Of a stretch of 64,000 nucleotides of DNA, positions 1-10,911 are shown piece by piece; position 1 is the first letter of the stretch; every line of letters starts with the position of its first letter. The notes below the pieces were generated by a model. That model did not search any database and had not been told where the DNA came from. It saw nothing but the letters and a program-made list of their open reading frames with translations. Source of the stretch: Ipomoea triloba (Eukaryota; Streptophyta; Magnoliopsida; Solanales; Convolvulaceae). Made by a program: the position numbers and the translations under genes. The DNA is taken from contig NC_044923.1 of the NCBI RefSeq assembly GCF_003576645.1, positions 10,878,809-10,942,808 of the forward strand, given 5' to 3'.

Positions 1-379
1 AACTCACTATGTAAAATACAAATATATGTAGTTTCTATGAATATAGTTTAATTTAATAATATTTTTAATTAATGACTAATGTTTATCTATTTTCATATAA
101 TTTTTAGGGCCCTGTTACTATCCCATATTTACCACTAATACAAACTCAAAACAAAACAACTAATTAACCATACAAAAATTGTCACAACATGAGGGAGTGT
201 TTATAAATAATTGTGCGATTTTTTTTAAGGGTGAAAAATAGTTTTCTAATTTTTAATATGTGCTTATTTTTTAAATTATTTTGATCATTTAATTTAATTT
301 TACTAGTTTTTATTTTGTTTTTGTTCATGCAACATTATTGAACAGGACATGATGCGTATTTGTGACGCCTTTAAACCTC
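1..379. other. AT-rich upstream region of the NAC gene
   Basis: No coding potential is visible. The stretch is AT-rich with poly-T and poly-A tracts. It is the distal promoter of the gene that starts at 469. Confidence 0.5.
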
Positions 380-387
380 TATAAATA
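380..387 (+). promoter_or_regulatory. TATA box of the NAC gene
   Basis: TATAAATA lies 82 bp before the ATG at 469. Plant transcription usually starts about 30 bp downstream of the TATA box, which here gives a leader of roughly 55 nt. The leader is rich in CT (TCTATCTCTCTCC), as plant leaders often are. Confidence 0.6.
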
Positions 388-468
388 GAGAGGTTGCTGA
401 GACTATTCACTCAGTAGTACCCATTCTCTTACTCATTCTCATCAAGTCTATCTCTCTCCATTTCTGAG

Positions 469-631
469 ATGGATAATCTGAGCTTATTGTACCCAGGATT
501 TCGCTTTCATCCCACTGATGAAGAGTTGGTTGTGCATTATCTAAACCCCAAAGTTCTGAACTCCCCTTTGCCGGCCGCGGTCATCATTGAGATTGACAAT
601 GTCTGCAAATCTGATCCTTGGGATTTGCCTG
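469..631 (+). CDS. NAC transcription factor, exon 1
   Basis: Exon 1 encodes residues 1-54 plus the first base of codon 55. It holds NAC subdomain A ([17 protein letters not shown]) and subdomain B ([10 protein letters not shown]...KSDPWDLP). The usual LPPGFRFHP reads LYPGFRFHP here. The exon ends in TTGCCTG. The original donor GTATGT is now at 22219-22224, after the 21.6-kb insertion. Next to exon 1 the donor is GTGATAAG, made from the last G of the target duplication and the first T of the element. Exons 1-3 join in frame into a 212-residue protein, short but complete for a NAC of the NAC083/VNI2 type. NAC proteins bind DNA in the nucleus as dimers and regulate transcription. Whether a full transcript still forms across the insertion cannot be seen here. 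Confidence 0.85.
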
Positions 632-632
632 G

Positions 633-1087
633 TGATAAGTGCAAAATATACCACTTTTATAAGGTTATTCGTTGATCGTTTAGTATACAAGTTAAAGCTT
701 TTATGAATGTTTTAGTCGTAAATTGCATTAGAATGCTTTGTATTGTCTTAGTACCCGTTCCACACATTATGAATTGTTTTGTAGGTGAAAAGGGGCATAA
801 AGATGGGAAATGGCGTTAGTTTAGAGAGGAAAACCGAGGAACATGGAAGAACGGAATCGAAAAGAATCAACGAAGAACGAAGACCGAAACGGGCGAAGAA
901 ACAGAGCCTGGACGCGCGTCCAGCTCGCGTCCGGCGTCCCGAAGTCGCAGCTTCAAAGAGCTCTCTGATGGACGCCGGGGCGGACGCGCGCGTCCACCCC
1001 GCGTCCATTAGAGGGCCGCAAAGTCCTGCAGCCGCAAATGCGGACGCGGGGCGGACGCCCGCGTCCACCTCGCGTCCGGTCACGCGC
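633..1087 (+). mobile_element. First 455 bp of an E-family LTR, + orientation
   Basis: This matches the start of the E LTR read backwards from 22214, with only scattered differences. It begins TGATAAGTGC. It includes a CpG-dense block (about 908-1087) built of GGACGCG/CGCGTCC motifs, with the perfect palindrome CTGGACGCGCGTCCAG at 908-923. It stops at CGCGC, where the LTR of element A begins. Confidence 0.75.
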
Positions 1088-1325
1088 TGATAAGACTCCG
1101 AGATACCCTTATTTCAGGCACATTTTAGGGTGTTTTATCGCATCTATAGCATCCTTATTTGGTAAATTATGTGCATAAATGCTTGAAAATTACTAATTGA
1201 TGCACAGAAGCTACTTATAGTTCAAAGGAAGTAAAACAGGAGCCCCGGGAGTGTATAGAACCAAAAGATGAGCTTAAAGAGCAAACCAGGCAAAAGCGGA
1301 GCCCCGAAGGACCAATCTGGAAGGC

Positions 1326-1451
1326 CACACGCGTGTGAGCAAGCGTGGAAACTTTCCAGAAGCTTCCCATGCACGCTCACACGCGTGTGAGAGGCGTGGA
1401 AGCGTGATGCGCGAATTTCAGCTAGGGTTGTCATTTCGGAGACTATTTAAA
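1326..1451 (+). promoter_or_regulatory. Hairpin plus TATA module in LTR of A
   Basis: CACACGCGTGTG occurs at 1326-1337 and 1378-1389. The flanking GAGCAAGCGTGG and CCATGCACGCTC are complementary across the spacer, giving a stem of more than 15 bp. TATTTAAA follows 55 bp after the second palindrome. The same layout recurs at 11193-11270 and 59355-59486. A role as LTR promoter or enhancer is inferred from position. Confidence 0.5.
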
Positions 1452-1499
1452 CCCCTTTGATGAATTTTCAGGGGGGGGGGGGGGCAATTCCAAAATTTT

Positions 1500-1682
1500 N
1501 NNNNNNNNNNNNNNNNNNNNNNNNNNNNNNNNNNNNNNNNNNNNNNNNNNNNNNNNNNNNNNNNNNNNNNNNNNNNNNNNNNNNNNNNNNNNNNNNNNNN
1601 NNNNNNNNNNNNNNNNNNNNNNNNNNNNNNNNNNNNNNNNNNNNNNNNNNNNNNNNNNNNNNNNNNNNNNNNNNNNNNNNNN
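1500..1682. other. Assembly gap (183 N)
   Basis: A run of N inside the 5' LTR of element A. Open frames crossing it have no meaning. Confidence 0.99.
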
Positions 1683-2476
1683 TCTATAATTTTAGTTATC
1701 TTGTTCTTGGATTGAATTAGCTTTTACTTTCATTTCATATCATGAGTAGCTAATTTAGTCTAGGGATTTGGATTGTGTGATTGAATATAGCTCTTGTGAT
1801 GATCTTATTTCTATATCTTGGATCTATGAGTTTGTGTTGATGGATTATCTATTCTTGTCTTTTGATTGTTGTTTTGATGATATCTTATTTGGATCTGGCC
1901 AATCTAGATGAGAGATTGAGCTCTTGACTCTTTCATGTCTTTGATTAGAGTTAGGATTTAAAGCTTTACACAATCAAAGTTCTTATGGACTTCTTAAGAA
2001 TAGTATGATAGTGTGTAGCTTAAGTGTTTGATAAAATGTCTCTTAGAACTTTGGATGCCTGTAGGCACTCCTAAGTCAAAAGAAGCCTTAGTACACAAGG
2101 TGGAAAAGGACTAAGACAACACACTCTTGAATAGACAATATCCTAGCAATCCTAATCCTTGACCTTAGACTCTCACTATGCAATATTCATAAACACTATC
2201 CAATCCCTACCCCTTTTACATATACCCCAAATCACTTTTACTTTACTACTCTTTTGCACTCACAACCAACCAATGAACTACACTCTCACTTGCAATTCCA
2301 CCCTTCACCACTCTCAAATCCTATGCATGATTCATTCTAGTAAACTCCCGAATGTTTGACACACCTCCACGTCCCTCCTTCGAGACCGACACTCGGGAAG
2401 TCACAGACCTTCCGTTTTATCATATAAATATCTTTTGACGAATCAACCCCTACACAATACTGCTGCTTCACCAAAA

Positions 2477-2494
2477 TGGCGCCGTTGCTGGGGA
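2477..2494 (+). other. Primer-binding site, tRNA-Asp type
   Basis: TGGCGCCGTTGCTGGGGA is complementary, with one mismatch, to the 3' end of plant tRNA-Asp (CCCCGGCAACGGCGCCA). It starts 7 bp after the LTR. tRNA-Asp priming is known for Athila elements. The copies at 4254 (in the assembly duplication) and 14107 are the same site; the one at 14107 has no mismatch. Confidence 0.85.
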
Positions 2495-2672
2495 GGGCAA
2501 TAGGTTGTAAAATGTTTTTGTTTACTTTTGATTGCATGAATGCTAGATTTGAGAAATGTTAATCCATTTCACTTAATTCTGTTTTATTACAACTTGTTTT
2601 CGCTACTAACCCAATTGACTACTTCTAGTCAATTGTGGACATTTTCGTTTCATTGATAATTTTACTAGGTGA

Positions 2673-4066
2673 ATGCACACGAGAGCAAAAGGAAATCAAG
2701 GTTTACTACCCTACATTCCTGAAATTAATAGAGCAACTAGAAGGAAAAATACTCAAGGATCACAAATGGCTTCATCAAGCGCAACAAGAAACCCACAAGG
2801 AAGAGGCACAACAGTACCAAATCCACCCCCAGTTCCAATTAATCCACAAGTACCGATTAACCATGAAGAACCAATCATTGAAGAACCGCAAGCTGACAGA
2901 GCAAATAATCAAGAGAACATTCGTGAAGAGGAATATTATGGAAACCCTCAAGAACCACAAAGATCAATTGCAGATTACATGACTCCGGACTTCAACATGC
3001 ACAACTCGATCTATGTACCTCCAATGGAGAATGTCAACTTTCACGTGCATCCAACTATTCTCACACTGGTTCAGAACAGTCAATACTCGGGATTGCCATC
3101 TGAGGATCCCAACGCACACATCACACGATTTATACGAGCATGTGGGATGTACAGACAAGAAGGCGTTAGCGAGGAAATAGTTCGACTTAAATTATTCCCA
3201 TTTTCAGTTATAGGAGAGGCAGCACGATGGTTGGAAAGCCAAGACGACAATCATTTCAGAACGTGGCAGCAGTTGCACCGTGAATTCATGAACGAGTTCT
3301 TTCCCATTACAAAAACTATGAAGATTAGAAGGCTGATACAAGAATTCAAACAAGGAAGACTTGAAAGTTTGGGAGAGGCTTGGCGAAGATTTAAAGTTCT
3401 TAAAAGGCAATGCCCACAAGACCTGATGCACCCATGGGACATGATTAGCTCATTCTATGGAGGGTTGACGGATGAAGGAAAGATGTCGCTTGACTCATCC
3501 TCCAGCGGTGCCTTTGTCTCTCTAGCTTTGCAAGAGGCTGAGGAACTAATCGAGAGAATATCTAAAAACACGTCCTATTGGTATGAACGAATGGGAGATC
3601 ATGGAGGAATTTATGAAGTTGATAATCGAGTGGCAAGTGAGGCCAAAATCGAAGCAATGAATCACGAAATCAAGAAGTTACAGGCTATGGAAGAAAAAAT
3701 GGAAGGAAAACCCAAGCCTTGTATGGCATTGGCACTTTATTGTAATATCTGTGGAGGACCTCATGACACCAACATTTGCACTTCTACATCTGCATCTGAA
3801 CAAGTTGAGGCAGTAGACTATCAAAGGAACTCCAATTTCAATGCTTATGGACAAAACCAAAGATCAAACAACAATTGGAAACAGGGAGAGGGTTGGAACA
3901 ATAGCCATAATGACGGATATCAAGCGCAAAGACAATACAATTATGGACAGAAGCCTGCATATGGACAAAATGACAAGAACAGACTGATGTATAATCAAAA
4001 CCAAGGAAATGGAAATCAAATGACCCAGTTCAGGCCACAATATGACTCTCAACTTGATTTTACTCA
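2673..4066 (+). pseudogene. gag, first (duplicated, broken) copy
   Basis: Same sequence as the start of the ORF at 4450: an Athila-like gag with the DPNAHI...FI and LFPFS motifs and the cysteine cluster CNICGGPHDTNIC. It is cut by the single N at 4067, after which the frame runs into duplicated LTR sequence. It should be treated as a redundant copy. Confidence 0.75.
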
Positions 4067-4449
4067 ANGCAATTCCACCCTTCACCACTCTCAAATCCTA
4101 TGCATGATTCATTCTAGTAAACTCCCGAATGTTTGACACACCTCCACGTCCCTCCTTCGAGACCGACACTCGGGAAGTCACAGACCTTCCGTTTTATCAT
4201 ATAAATATCTTTTGACGAATCAACCCCTACACAATACTGCTGCTTCACCAAAATGGCGCCGTTGCTGGGGAGGGCAATAGGTTGTAAAATGTTTTTGTTT
4301 ACTTTTGATTGCATGAATGCTAGATTTGAGAAATGTTAATCCATTTCACTTAATTCTGTTTTATTACAACTTGTTTTCGCTACTAACCCAATTGACTACT
4401 TCTAGTCAATTGTGGACATTTTCGTTTCATTGATAATTTTACTAGGTGA

Positions 4450-7206
4450 ATGCACACGAGAGCAAAAGGAAATCAAGGTTTACTACCCTACATTCCTGAA
4501 ATTAATAGAGCAACTAGAAGGAAAAATACTCAAGGATCACAAATGGCTTCATCAAGCGCAACAAGAAACCCACAAGGAAGAGGCACAACAGTACCAAATC
4601 CACCCCCAGTTCCAATTAATCCACAAGTACCGATTAACCATGAAGAACCAATCATTGAAGAACCGCAAGCTGACAGAGCAAATAATCAAGAGAACATTCG
4701 TGAAGAGGAATATTATGGAAACCCTCAAGAACCACAAAGATCAATTGCAGATTACATGACTCCGGACTTCAACATGCACAACTCGATCTATGTACCTCCA
4801 ATGGAGAATGTCAACTTTCACGTGCATCCAACTATTCTCACACTGGTTCAGAACAGTCAATACTCGGGATTGCCATCTGAGGATCCCAACGCACACATCA
4901 CACGATTTATACGAGCATGTGGGATGTACAGACAAGAAGGCGTTAGCGAGGAAATAGTTCGACTTAAATTATTCCCATTTTCAGTTATAGGAGAGGCAGC
5001 ACGATGGTTGGAAAGCCAAGACGACAATCATTTCAGAACGTGGCAGCAGTTGCACCGTGAATTCATGAACGAGTTCTTTCCCATTACAAAAACTATGAAG
5101 ATTAGAAGGCTGATACAAGAATTCAAACAAGGAAGACTTGAAAGTTTGGGAGAGGCTTGGCGAAGATTTAAAGTTCTTAAAAGGCAATGCCCACAAGACC
5201 TGATGCACCCATGGGACATGATTAGCTCATTCTATGGAGGGTTGACGGATGAAGGAAAGATGTCGCTTGACTCATCCTCCAGCGGTGCCTTTGTCTCTCT
5301 AGCTTTGCAAGAGGCTGAGGAACTAATCGAGAGAATATCTAAAAACACGTCCTATTGGTATGAACGAATGGGAGATCATGGAGGAATTTATGAAGTTGAT
5401 AATCGAGTGGCAAGTGAGGCCAAAATCGAAGCAATGAATCACGAAATCAAGAAGTTACAGGCTATGGAAGAAAAAATGGAAGGAAAACCCAAGCCTTGTA
5501 TGGCATTGGCACTTTATTGTAATATCTGTGGAGGACCTCATGACACCAACATTTGCACTTCTACATCTGCATCTGAACAAGTTGAGGCAGTAGACTATCA
5601 AAGGAACTCCAATTTCAATGCTTATGGACAAAACCAAAGATCAAACAACAATTGGAAACAGGGAGAGGGTTGGAACAATAGCCATAATGACGGATATCAA
5701 GCGCAAAGACAATACAATTATGGACAGAAGCCTGCATATGGACAAAATGACAAGAACAGACTGATGTATAATCAAAACCAAGGAAATGGAAATCAAATGA
5801 CCCAGTTCAGGCCACAATATGACTCTCAACTTAATCAAATGACCCAGTTCAGGCCACAATATGACTCTCAACTTGATTTTACTCAACAAAGAAGGGATGA
5901 CATCCGTGAGGTAGTTGATTTTACTCAACAAAGAAGGGATGACATCCGTGAGGTAGATGAAAGACTTACAAGGACGATCATGGAACTCAAAAATGTAGAT
6001 GAAAGACTTACAAGGACGATCATGGAACTCAAAAATGATGATGAAAGACTTACAAGGACGATCATGGAACTCAAAAATGATTGGGCAAATCTGAAACAGG
6101 AAATTACTCAAGAGATTAGGCAAGAAATTTCTAGTCTTCGCCAAGAGTCGAAGGCTACACTAAAGACAATCGAGAATCAAATCTCTCAAATGTTTAAGAT
6201 GATGTCAGATCGACACTACGGACAACTCCCGAGCAACACTGAAAACAACCCGAAAGAGAGAGTCAACGCCATTGATGCCAAAGAAGAAACACATGAGAAA
6301 TGTGATCCAATGGATGCTATCTGTGGAACTTGTCAATGTAAGGTAGACGACCAAAGAAACAAGGCTACCTCTTGTAGTCTTAACCTTGAATTAAAAAATG
6401 CGAACAGTTCATGCACCATATCAATGAAGGAACGCAATGAGGAAACCACTTTGGAAGAAGACCCTAAAGAAAAGGAACTACCAAGAAACAACATCAACAG
6501 CTCAAAAGAAAAGGAAACAGCTCGAGAAGGTAAATTTAAAGCTTTTATTCGAAAATTATTCAATAGCAAAGAATACCGTGAGTTGTTTGAGAATGACATT
6601 TGTGATAATATCACATGTTTAAGCCAAGAATCTTCGGCTTGTTTGACTGAGGGAAACCCCAGAAAGAAGGGTGACCCTGGAGCTTTATTGATCCCTTGTT
6701 CTATACAGAACATGGAACCTAGAAACGCTCTTGCTGATCTTGGTGCTTCTATCAATGTCATGTCTTTAAATCTTTTTGAAAAATTGAACTTACCACGTTT
6801 GAAACCGACGAGGCTGACTCTACGTTTGGCTGACGGAACCACCCGGTATCCCGAAGGCCTAGCGGAAGATGTTTTAGTAAGAATAGGAAAATTTCTTGTG
6901 CCTGTCGATTTTATTGTCTGTAAGATGGGAGATGATGATCCCCATGAATCCTTAATTCTTGGAAGACCATTTCTGGCTACTTGTCGTGCACGAATAGATG
7001 TTAGTTCAGGAGAAATCACCCTGAGATTCGAAGGACAAGCCACGAATGATGACAAGGAAAAGGCAAAAGAAGGAGCTAATGACGATGAAAGGGCGAAGGT
7101 CAAATCAAAAGTGAAACCAAAACCGAAGCGGAGGAACGATAAGCTTACATGGAAGAACACGTGGGTACCAAAATGCTTCTTACCCACCACAAAGGAATAT
7201 GGCTGA
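4450..7206 (+). CDS. Athila-like gag-protease polyprotein, no RT or integrase
   Basis: 918 codons as assembled. Residues about 100-305 are the Athila/Ty3 gag region (EDPNAHITRFIRACG, LFPFSVIGEAARWL, ESLGEAWRRFK, PWDMISSFYGGL). A zinc-knuckle-like CNICGGPHDTNIC lies near residue 357. A Gln/Asn-rich part and a coiled-coil-like stretch follow. An aspartic protease is near residues 740-860, with active site DLGAS (about 762) and the LILGRPFLAT motif (about 835). The ORF ends in a Lys-rich tail with no reverse transcriptase, RNase H or integrase, so the element cannot transpose without help. Four 42-bp repeats (5791-6079) add 56 residues that are probably artificial. The ATG follows the primer site and leader. 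It is directly followed by GTGGCGCTACTTGGGAGGC, a block also seen in E (reverse strand, 15965) after its ORF. Confidence 0.85.
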   Translation: MHTRAKGNQGLLPYIPEINRATRRKNTQGSQMASSSATRNPQGRGTTVPNPPPVPINPQVPINHEEPIIEEPQADRANNQENIREEEYYGNPQEPQRSIADYMTPDFNMHNSIYVPPMENVNFHVHPTILTLVQNSQYSGLPSEDPNAHITRFIRACGMYRQEGVSEEIVRLKLFPFSVIGEAARWLESQDDNHFRTWQQLHREFMNEFFPITKTMKIRRLIQEFKQGRLESLGEAWRRFKVLKRQCPQDLMHPWDMISSFYGGLTDEGKMSLDSSSSGAFVSLALQEAEELIERISKNTSYWYERMGDHGGIYEVDNRVASEAKIEAMNHEIKKLQAMEEKMEGKPKPCMALALYCNICGGPHDTNICTSTSASEQVEAVDYQRNSNFNAYGQNQRSNNNWKQGEGWNNSHNDGYQAQRQYNYGQKPAYGQNDKNRLMYNQNQGNGNQMTQFRPQYDSQLNQMTQFRPQYDSQLDFTQQRRDDIREVVDFTQQRRDDIREVDERLTRTIMELKNVDERLTRTIMELKNDDERLTRTIMELKNDWANLKQEITQEIRQEISSLRQESKATLKTIENQISQMFKMMSDRHYGQLPSNTENNPKERVNAIDAKEETHEKCDPMDAICGTCQCKVDDQRNKATSCSLNLELKNANSSCTISMKERNEETTLEEDPKEKELPRNNINSSKEKETAREGKFKAFIRKLFNSKEYRELFENDICDNITCLSQESSACLTEGNPRKKGDPGALLIPCSIQNMEPRNALADLGASINVMSLNLFEKLNLPRLKPTRLTLRLADGTTRYPEGLAEDVLVRIGKFLVPVDFIVCKMGDDDPHESLILGRPFLATCRARIDVSSGEITLRFEGQATNDDKEKAKEGANDDERAKVKSKVKPKPKRRNDKLTWKNTWVPKCFLPTTKEYG
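5791..6079 (+). repeat. 42-bp stepwise duplications in gag
   Basis: Three different neighbouring sequences are each repeated with a period of exactly 42 bp: starts 5791/5833, 5875/5917 and 5956/5998/6040. 42 is a multiple of 3, so the frame survives. The first unit occurs only once in the duplicate copy at 4016. Probably an assembly artefact. Confidence 0.85.
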
Positions 7207-8454
7207 ATTCAAACCCAGGTATAATGCGTCTAGCCAATGACGTAAACCGTGGCGCTACTTGGGAGGCAACCCAAAATTTTAATAAAATACTTTATATTAT
7301 TGCTATGCTTTTGTTTTTAATGTTTTTGTTCTAATAAATTGCTGCAATCATTTGGAACCATGTTTTGAGGACTAATTTGTAGGATTCGAGATTAAAAATT
7401 GCTTTGGAAGAGCTTAAACTGGATATAGGTATGGAAGGGAAAGCCAAAAATCAGAAGAAAACGATGCAGTGGACCTACACGAGGCTCACACGTGTGTAGC
7501 CGTGCGTGGGAACGAAGCAGTAAGCTCCCACGCACGCTCACACGCGTGTTGCCCGGCGTGGGAGCGAGGCAGAGAGCTCCCACGCACGGTCACACGAGTG
7601 TGACCGGCGTGGAAGGCACCCTACGGGTTTTAAACCCTTGTTCGGCCATTCCACCCTATTTTGCTCCCAAAACCAATTTTTCTCTTCTCTTCTCCACGCA
7701 AGGAAGAACCAAACTCAAGGTTTGAACATACTTCTCACTTTTTACCTTCAAGGAGGATTAAAACATCAACATCAAGGTAATTTTTCATCTTTTTAACTCT
7801 TTATCCTTGAATATTCATGAGTTTGGAAGAGCTTGAATGTGAAATTTATTCTACATTGCCTAGCATGACTTTGAATGATTTTGAATGATTATGTTGGTCA
7901 TAATGCTTAGTAGAACTATCCTTTGATGTTTTCTTTCATTATTGATGATTACATTGATAGATTGTTGTATCTTTTTGAACTTTAAGTGTGAACACCATTG
8001 ATGAACAAATGGGTTAGTTAGATTTCTTGTTGAAATTATGAAATTGATGCTTGAATTGATAATTAAACTTGTTATAGAACTATTATATGTCATCAATTTG
8101 ATTTTTCACATGCTACATTGCCCAAATTGAATTTTCAATTTCAAAACCCTAATTTTGAATTTGGGGAAGAAGATGAAGTTGACTTTTTGAAATTCTTGAC
8201 TTTTGTAGTTGACTTCTTATTTGACTATCAAATTGACATATCTTATGATGAATTTATGCATGTGTGTGATAATGGAATGATATTGTTGATATTCTTATGC
8301 TTGAATTATCCAAAATATAGGGGAAACTATGGCGAAATTTTCAAAAATTCCTAGCCCTATATGTTTAAAATCCATTATCTTGACAAGGAAGTTTACATTA
8401 ATATAATGGTGACTTATTCAAAGACCATGAATCATAATTTCTATAATTTGTAGG
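7207..8454 (+). other. Inter-ORF region of A with LTR-like promoter module
   Basis: No ORF of note. About 7380-7700 resembles the U3/R part of the LTR at 10912 (CTTTGGAAGAGC..., CACGC/GCGTGG hairpins, TTTTAAACCC). CTTCAAGGAGG...CATCAAG followed by GTAATTTTTC near 7780 looks like a splice donor. TTTGTAG just before the ATG-containing GATGGGACGC at 8453 looks like an acceptor. The AT-rich stretch between would be a leader intron of about 670 nt for ORF2. Confidence 0.45.
7485..7634 (+). promoter_or_regulatory. Internal hairpin/TATA module upstream of ORF2
   Basis: CACACGTGTG, CACACGCGTG and CACACGAGTGTG (7591-7602) alternate with GCGTGGGA/TCCCACGC arms that can pair. TTTTAAA follows at 7628-7634. 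The layout copies the LTR promoter module but sits inside the element, about 820 bp before ORF2. An internal ORF2 promoter is inferred. Confidence 0.4.
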
Positions 8455-9678
8455 ATGGGACGCTCAAAAGAGATTGCAAAGAAATCGAAACATGATGTGG
8501 GAGAATCGAGTCGATCAAGGACACAGCAGCACACTACAGCTCAACAGGCTATGCAAGAGCCGGGATCAAGGTCTCTACGACACTTGACACCCATTCAACT
8601 CGCGACAGTAGACAACTATAAGGGAAAACAGCTTTCTGTTGGCCGTCACTTTGAGGACAATGTTTTAAGAGAATTTGGTTGTTTGCAAGAAGTGAATATG
8701 CTCCTTGGGCACCCACAGCTCCGTTATCTGTTTTAGTGGAGAGGACCCACATACGCACCTGTCACCTTTGAATTCTTGGCAACCCTGAACATCAGGAAGG
8801 AAGTCAACGATGCAAGGGAGTCCATTTCATTCACTCTCTTCGGCAACCACTACAGTATGTCTGTTAACACTTTGGGTGTTACACTCGGTTTTCATGATGC
8901 AACAAGCGTGTCCATGCCATATTTCAGAGATTTCAAAGAAGATTTTGATTCAGATGAAGTTGCTAGACGATACTGGAGAAGCATCACAAACAATGCCCCG
9001 TATAACTCTTCGAACTTGAAAGCAAAGCTCATCACCCGGAATGCTTTGAAGGCTATCAGATTAGCCTTTGCTATAAATCTCTCTGGCCGAACAATGAATA
9101 GAAACAAGGTATACAGGCATGACTTATTCTACATGTGGTGCATGGAGAATAACGCCAGTATCAACATGGGAGTTCAGGCTAGGAAATGGCTCCAGACCCA
9201 ACAAAAGCCAAAGGTTCAGACTGTGTTTATTGGACCTTTTGTTACTAAACTGTGCAATGGGTTGGGCCTACTGAACCAGCTGATGGGAGAGAGATCGGAT
9301 GGTTGCTCAATTCCTTTTACCGTGGGTGAGTTCTTTGCTGCAGAACTAAGGCTTGGAGGTGATGATGCACCTGATTTAAATGATTCTGATGATGATGAAG
9401 ACGAGGAAGAGAATGAGGAGGAAGAAGCTGCATAGGAGCAAGGCTCTATCCCGATGGATTGGACCTTGACACAGAGACAGCTCCATGAGGAACAAATGAA
9501 TTACTGGCGTGAGCAGCACACTTGGCAGGAAGGCCATTTCACATCAATCTCTGTGAGACAGGATGTGCACACCGAGGACCTCAACCGCATGAGACAAGCG
9601 GTGGAGGAAAATGATAGAAGAATTGCCGCTCTTGAAGCTCGATTCGACAGGCAATTCCATCCTTTTGGTGATGAGTGA
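8455..9678 (+). pseudogene. Athila-type second ORF, two in-frame amber stops
   Basis: One reading frame of 408 codons is broken only by TAG at 8734 and TAG at 9433. Order: a basic N-terminus (MGRSKEIAKKSK), a region like the ATHILA ORF / plant transposon protein family (PTYAPVTFEFLATL, SFTLFGNHYSM, TLGVTLGF), a strongly acidic linker (DDAPDLNDSDDDEDEEE), then a helical tail rich in Gln, Glu and Arg. The function of this family is not known; it sits where an envelope-like ORF would be. The stops fall near domain borders (before PTYAPV and right after the acidic linker). Simple decay is the default reading. Confidence 0.7.
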
Positions 9679-10911
9679 TACCTCCCTAAACTATTCTCGA
9701 TCCTGATTGACTGCTTGACAATTGATTCTGAGTCCTGTGACATTGGTTACTTTGATTGATGGTCCCATTTGAACATTAGGTGCCCTATGCGCGGGGTTCC
9801 GACTTTTATTTCTTTATCTCTTTACTTTGCTTTACTTCAATTATCGCTTTATGTTATTTAGCTATCAACTACTTTACTTTTCCGCAGTTCTATTCGGATA
9901 TTTCTACTTATTTTTATGCTTTATTTTTATTATTATTGCTTTTATATTTCTATCAGCTTATAATAATTGAATAGTGCTCCGAAAACCCTTTTTGTATGTT
10001 ATGTCTTCCTTTCTTATAGAGCATCTATAACGGGAGCAGACCTATGCTGGAAGCTAAAGTGTGGAAAGAGGGATGCATACTTGGTTTATCCTCTTATCCC
10101 TTTTCTAATTTCAAACCCCGTTTTTATCTTTAAAGTGTGGAAATATTTCCTATATAGCTTTGTGTATGAGTATATTAGAGTTTGCCATGATTAATAGGAT
10201 CGTTTGATGCATACCCTTTATCCCAGAGCAATTTCCAAAAGTGTGGAAAGGGATTTTTATTTGTCTATCTTTAGAATCCTAGTTTTGTTCCTTTACCTTG
10301 TGCGTATGGAAACATCGAGGACGATGTTTACTTTAAAGTGTGGAAAGGACGCACTTCGTGCTTTACATGCTTACATGTTTAGTTTAGAAGTGAAGCTCTT
10401 GGGAATGATAAGCGGGTGCATTTGCAGTTTTGAAAAGAGTTATCATTTGTGTTATCTAGGGAGAGTTTTGACTAGATGCCTAAAATTTTTACTCTCGAAA
10501 TATCTTTGAGGAAGTTACTTTTCGCACCCATGAGAGAGTTTAGAGCCAAATAAGTTTATATTCTTGCCTGCTTGCATGATGTTCACCTCTTATTTACATA
10601 AGACCTTAGTCAAGGATCTCTCGAAGTGAGAGTGTGCACTCTTTAATTTGAGAAAGATAAAACTAGCGAGACCCGGAATTGAACTAACCTTGGTAGGGCA
10701 TGGGGCAAAAGGAGAGCCTAATGGTGAGCTTAATGAGAAAACAAAACCCTTGAACATTAAATAGAAAAAGGCATGAGGGGTTGACACGAGGAGGAGTCGA
10801 AAAGGCGAAAGGCCAATCACCAAGAGTTTAAAATTGAGGGAAGCCAATTCGTTGGGTTGTGTCCAAACCATAGTCTTCGGTAAGCAAAAAGCTTTATCTG
10901 GAGTCGGTTGT
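9679..10911 (+). other. 3' non-coding region of A with repeated PPT-like motifs
   Basis: No credible gene. AAAGTGTGGAAA(G) occurs at 10056, 10132, 10238 and 10335. It matches the true polypurine tract before the 3' LTR (12780-12794). From about 10590 the sequence is shared with 60418-62350 (GGGGCAAAAGG...GAGCCTA). Confidence 0.6.

Larger units (their letters stand above)
1088..2470 (+). repeat. 5' LTR of Athila-like element A
   Basis: The LTR starts TGATAAGACTCCG and ends TGCTTCA just before the primer site. It matches the LTR at 12795-14100 closely but is interrupted by the N run 1500-1682. It contains two CACACGCGTGTG palindromes (1326-1337, 1378-1389) that form the arms of a hairpin, and a TATTTAAA at 1444-1451. 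A run of 13 G lies just before the gap. Confidence 0.85.
2291..5832 (+). repeat. Contig-end duplication (2291-4066 = 4068-5832 and on)
   Basis: Sequence from 2291 (LTR end, primer site, leader, gag) is repeated without visible differences from 4068 after a single N at 4067. The join cuts gag in mid-sequence and restarts inside the LTR. This looks like two overlapping contigs placed side by side rather than a biological tandem. Confidence 0.8.

Noticed and set aside
748..1083. GC-rich open frames on both strands (also 21657-22062)
   Set aside because: They lie in the CpG-dense part of the E LTR. Their Arg/Ala/Gly-rich products reflect base composition, and the frames appear on both strands at once.
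2477..2494. tRNA genes for Asp or Met
   Set aside because: Only the 3' ends of tRNAs are matched, directly after LTRs. These are primer-binding sites; no cloverleaf sequence is present.
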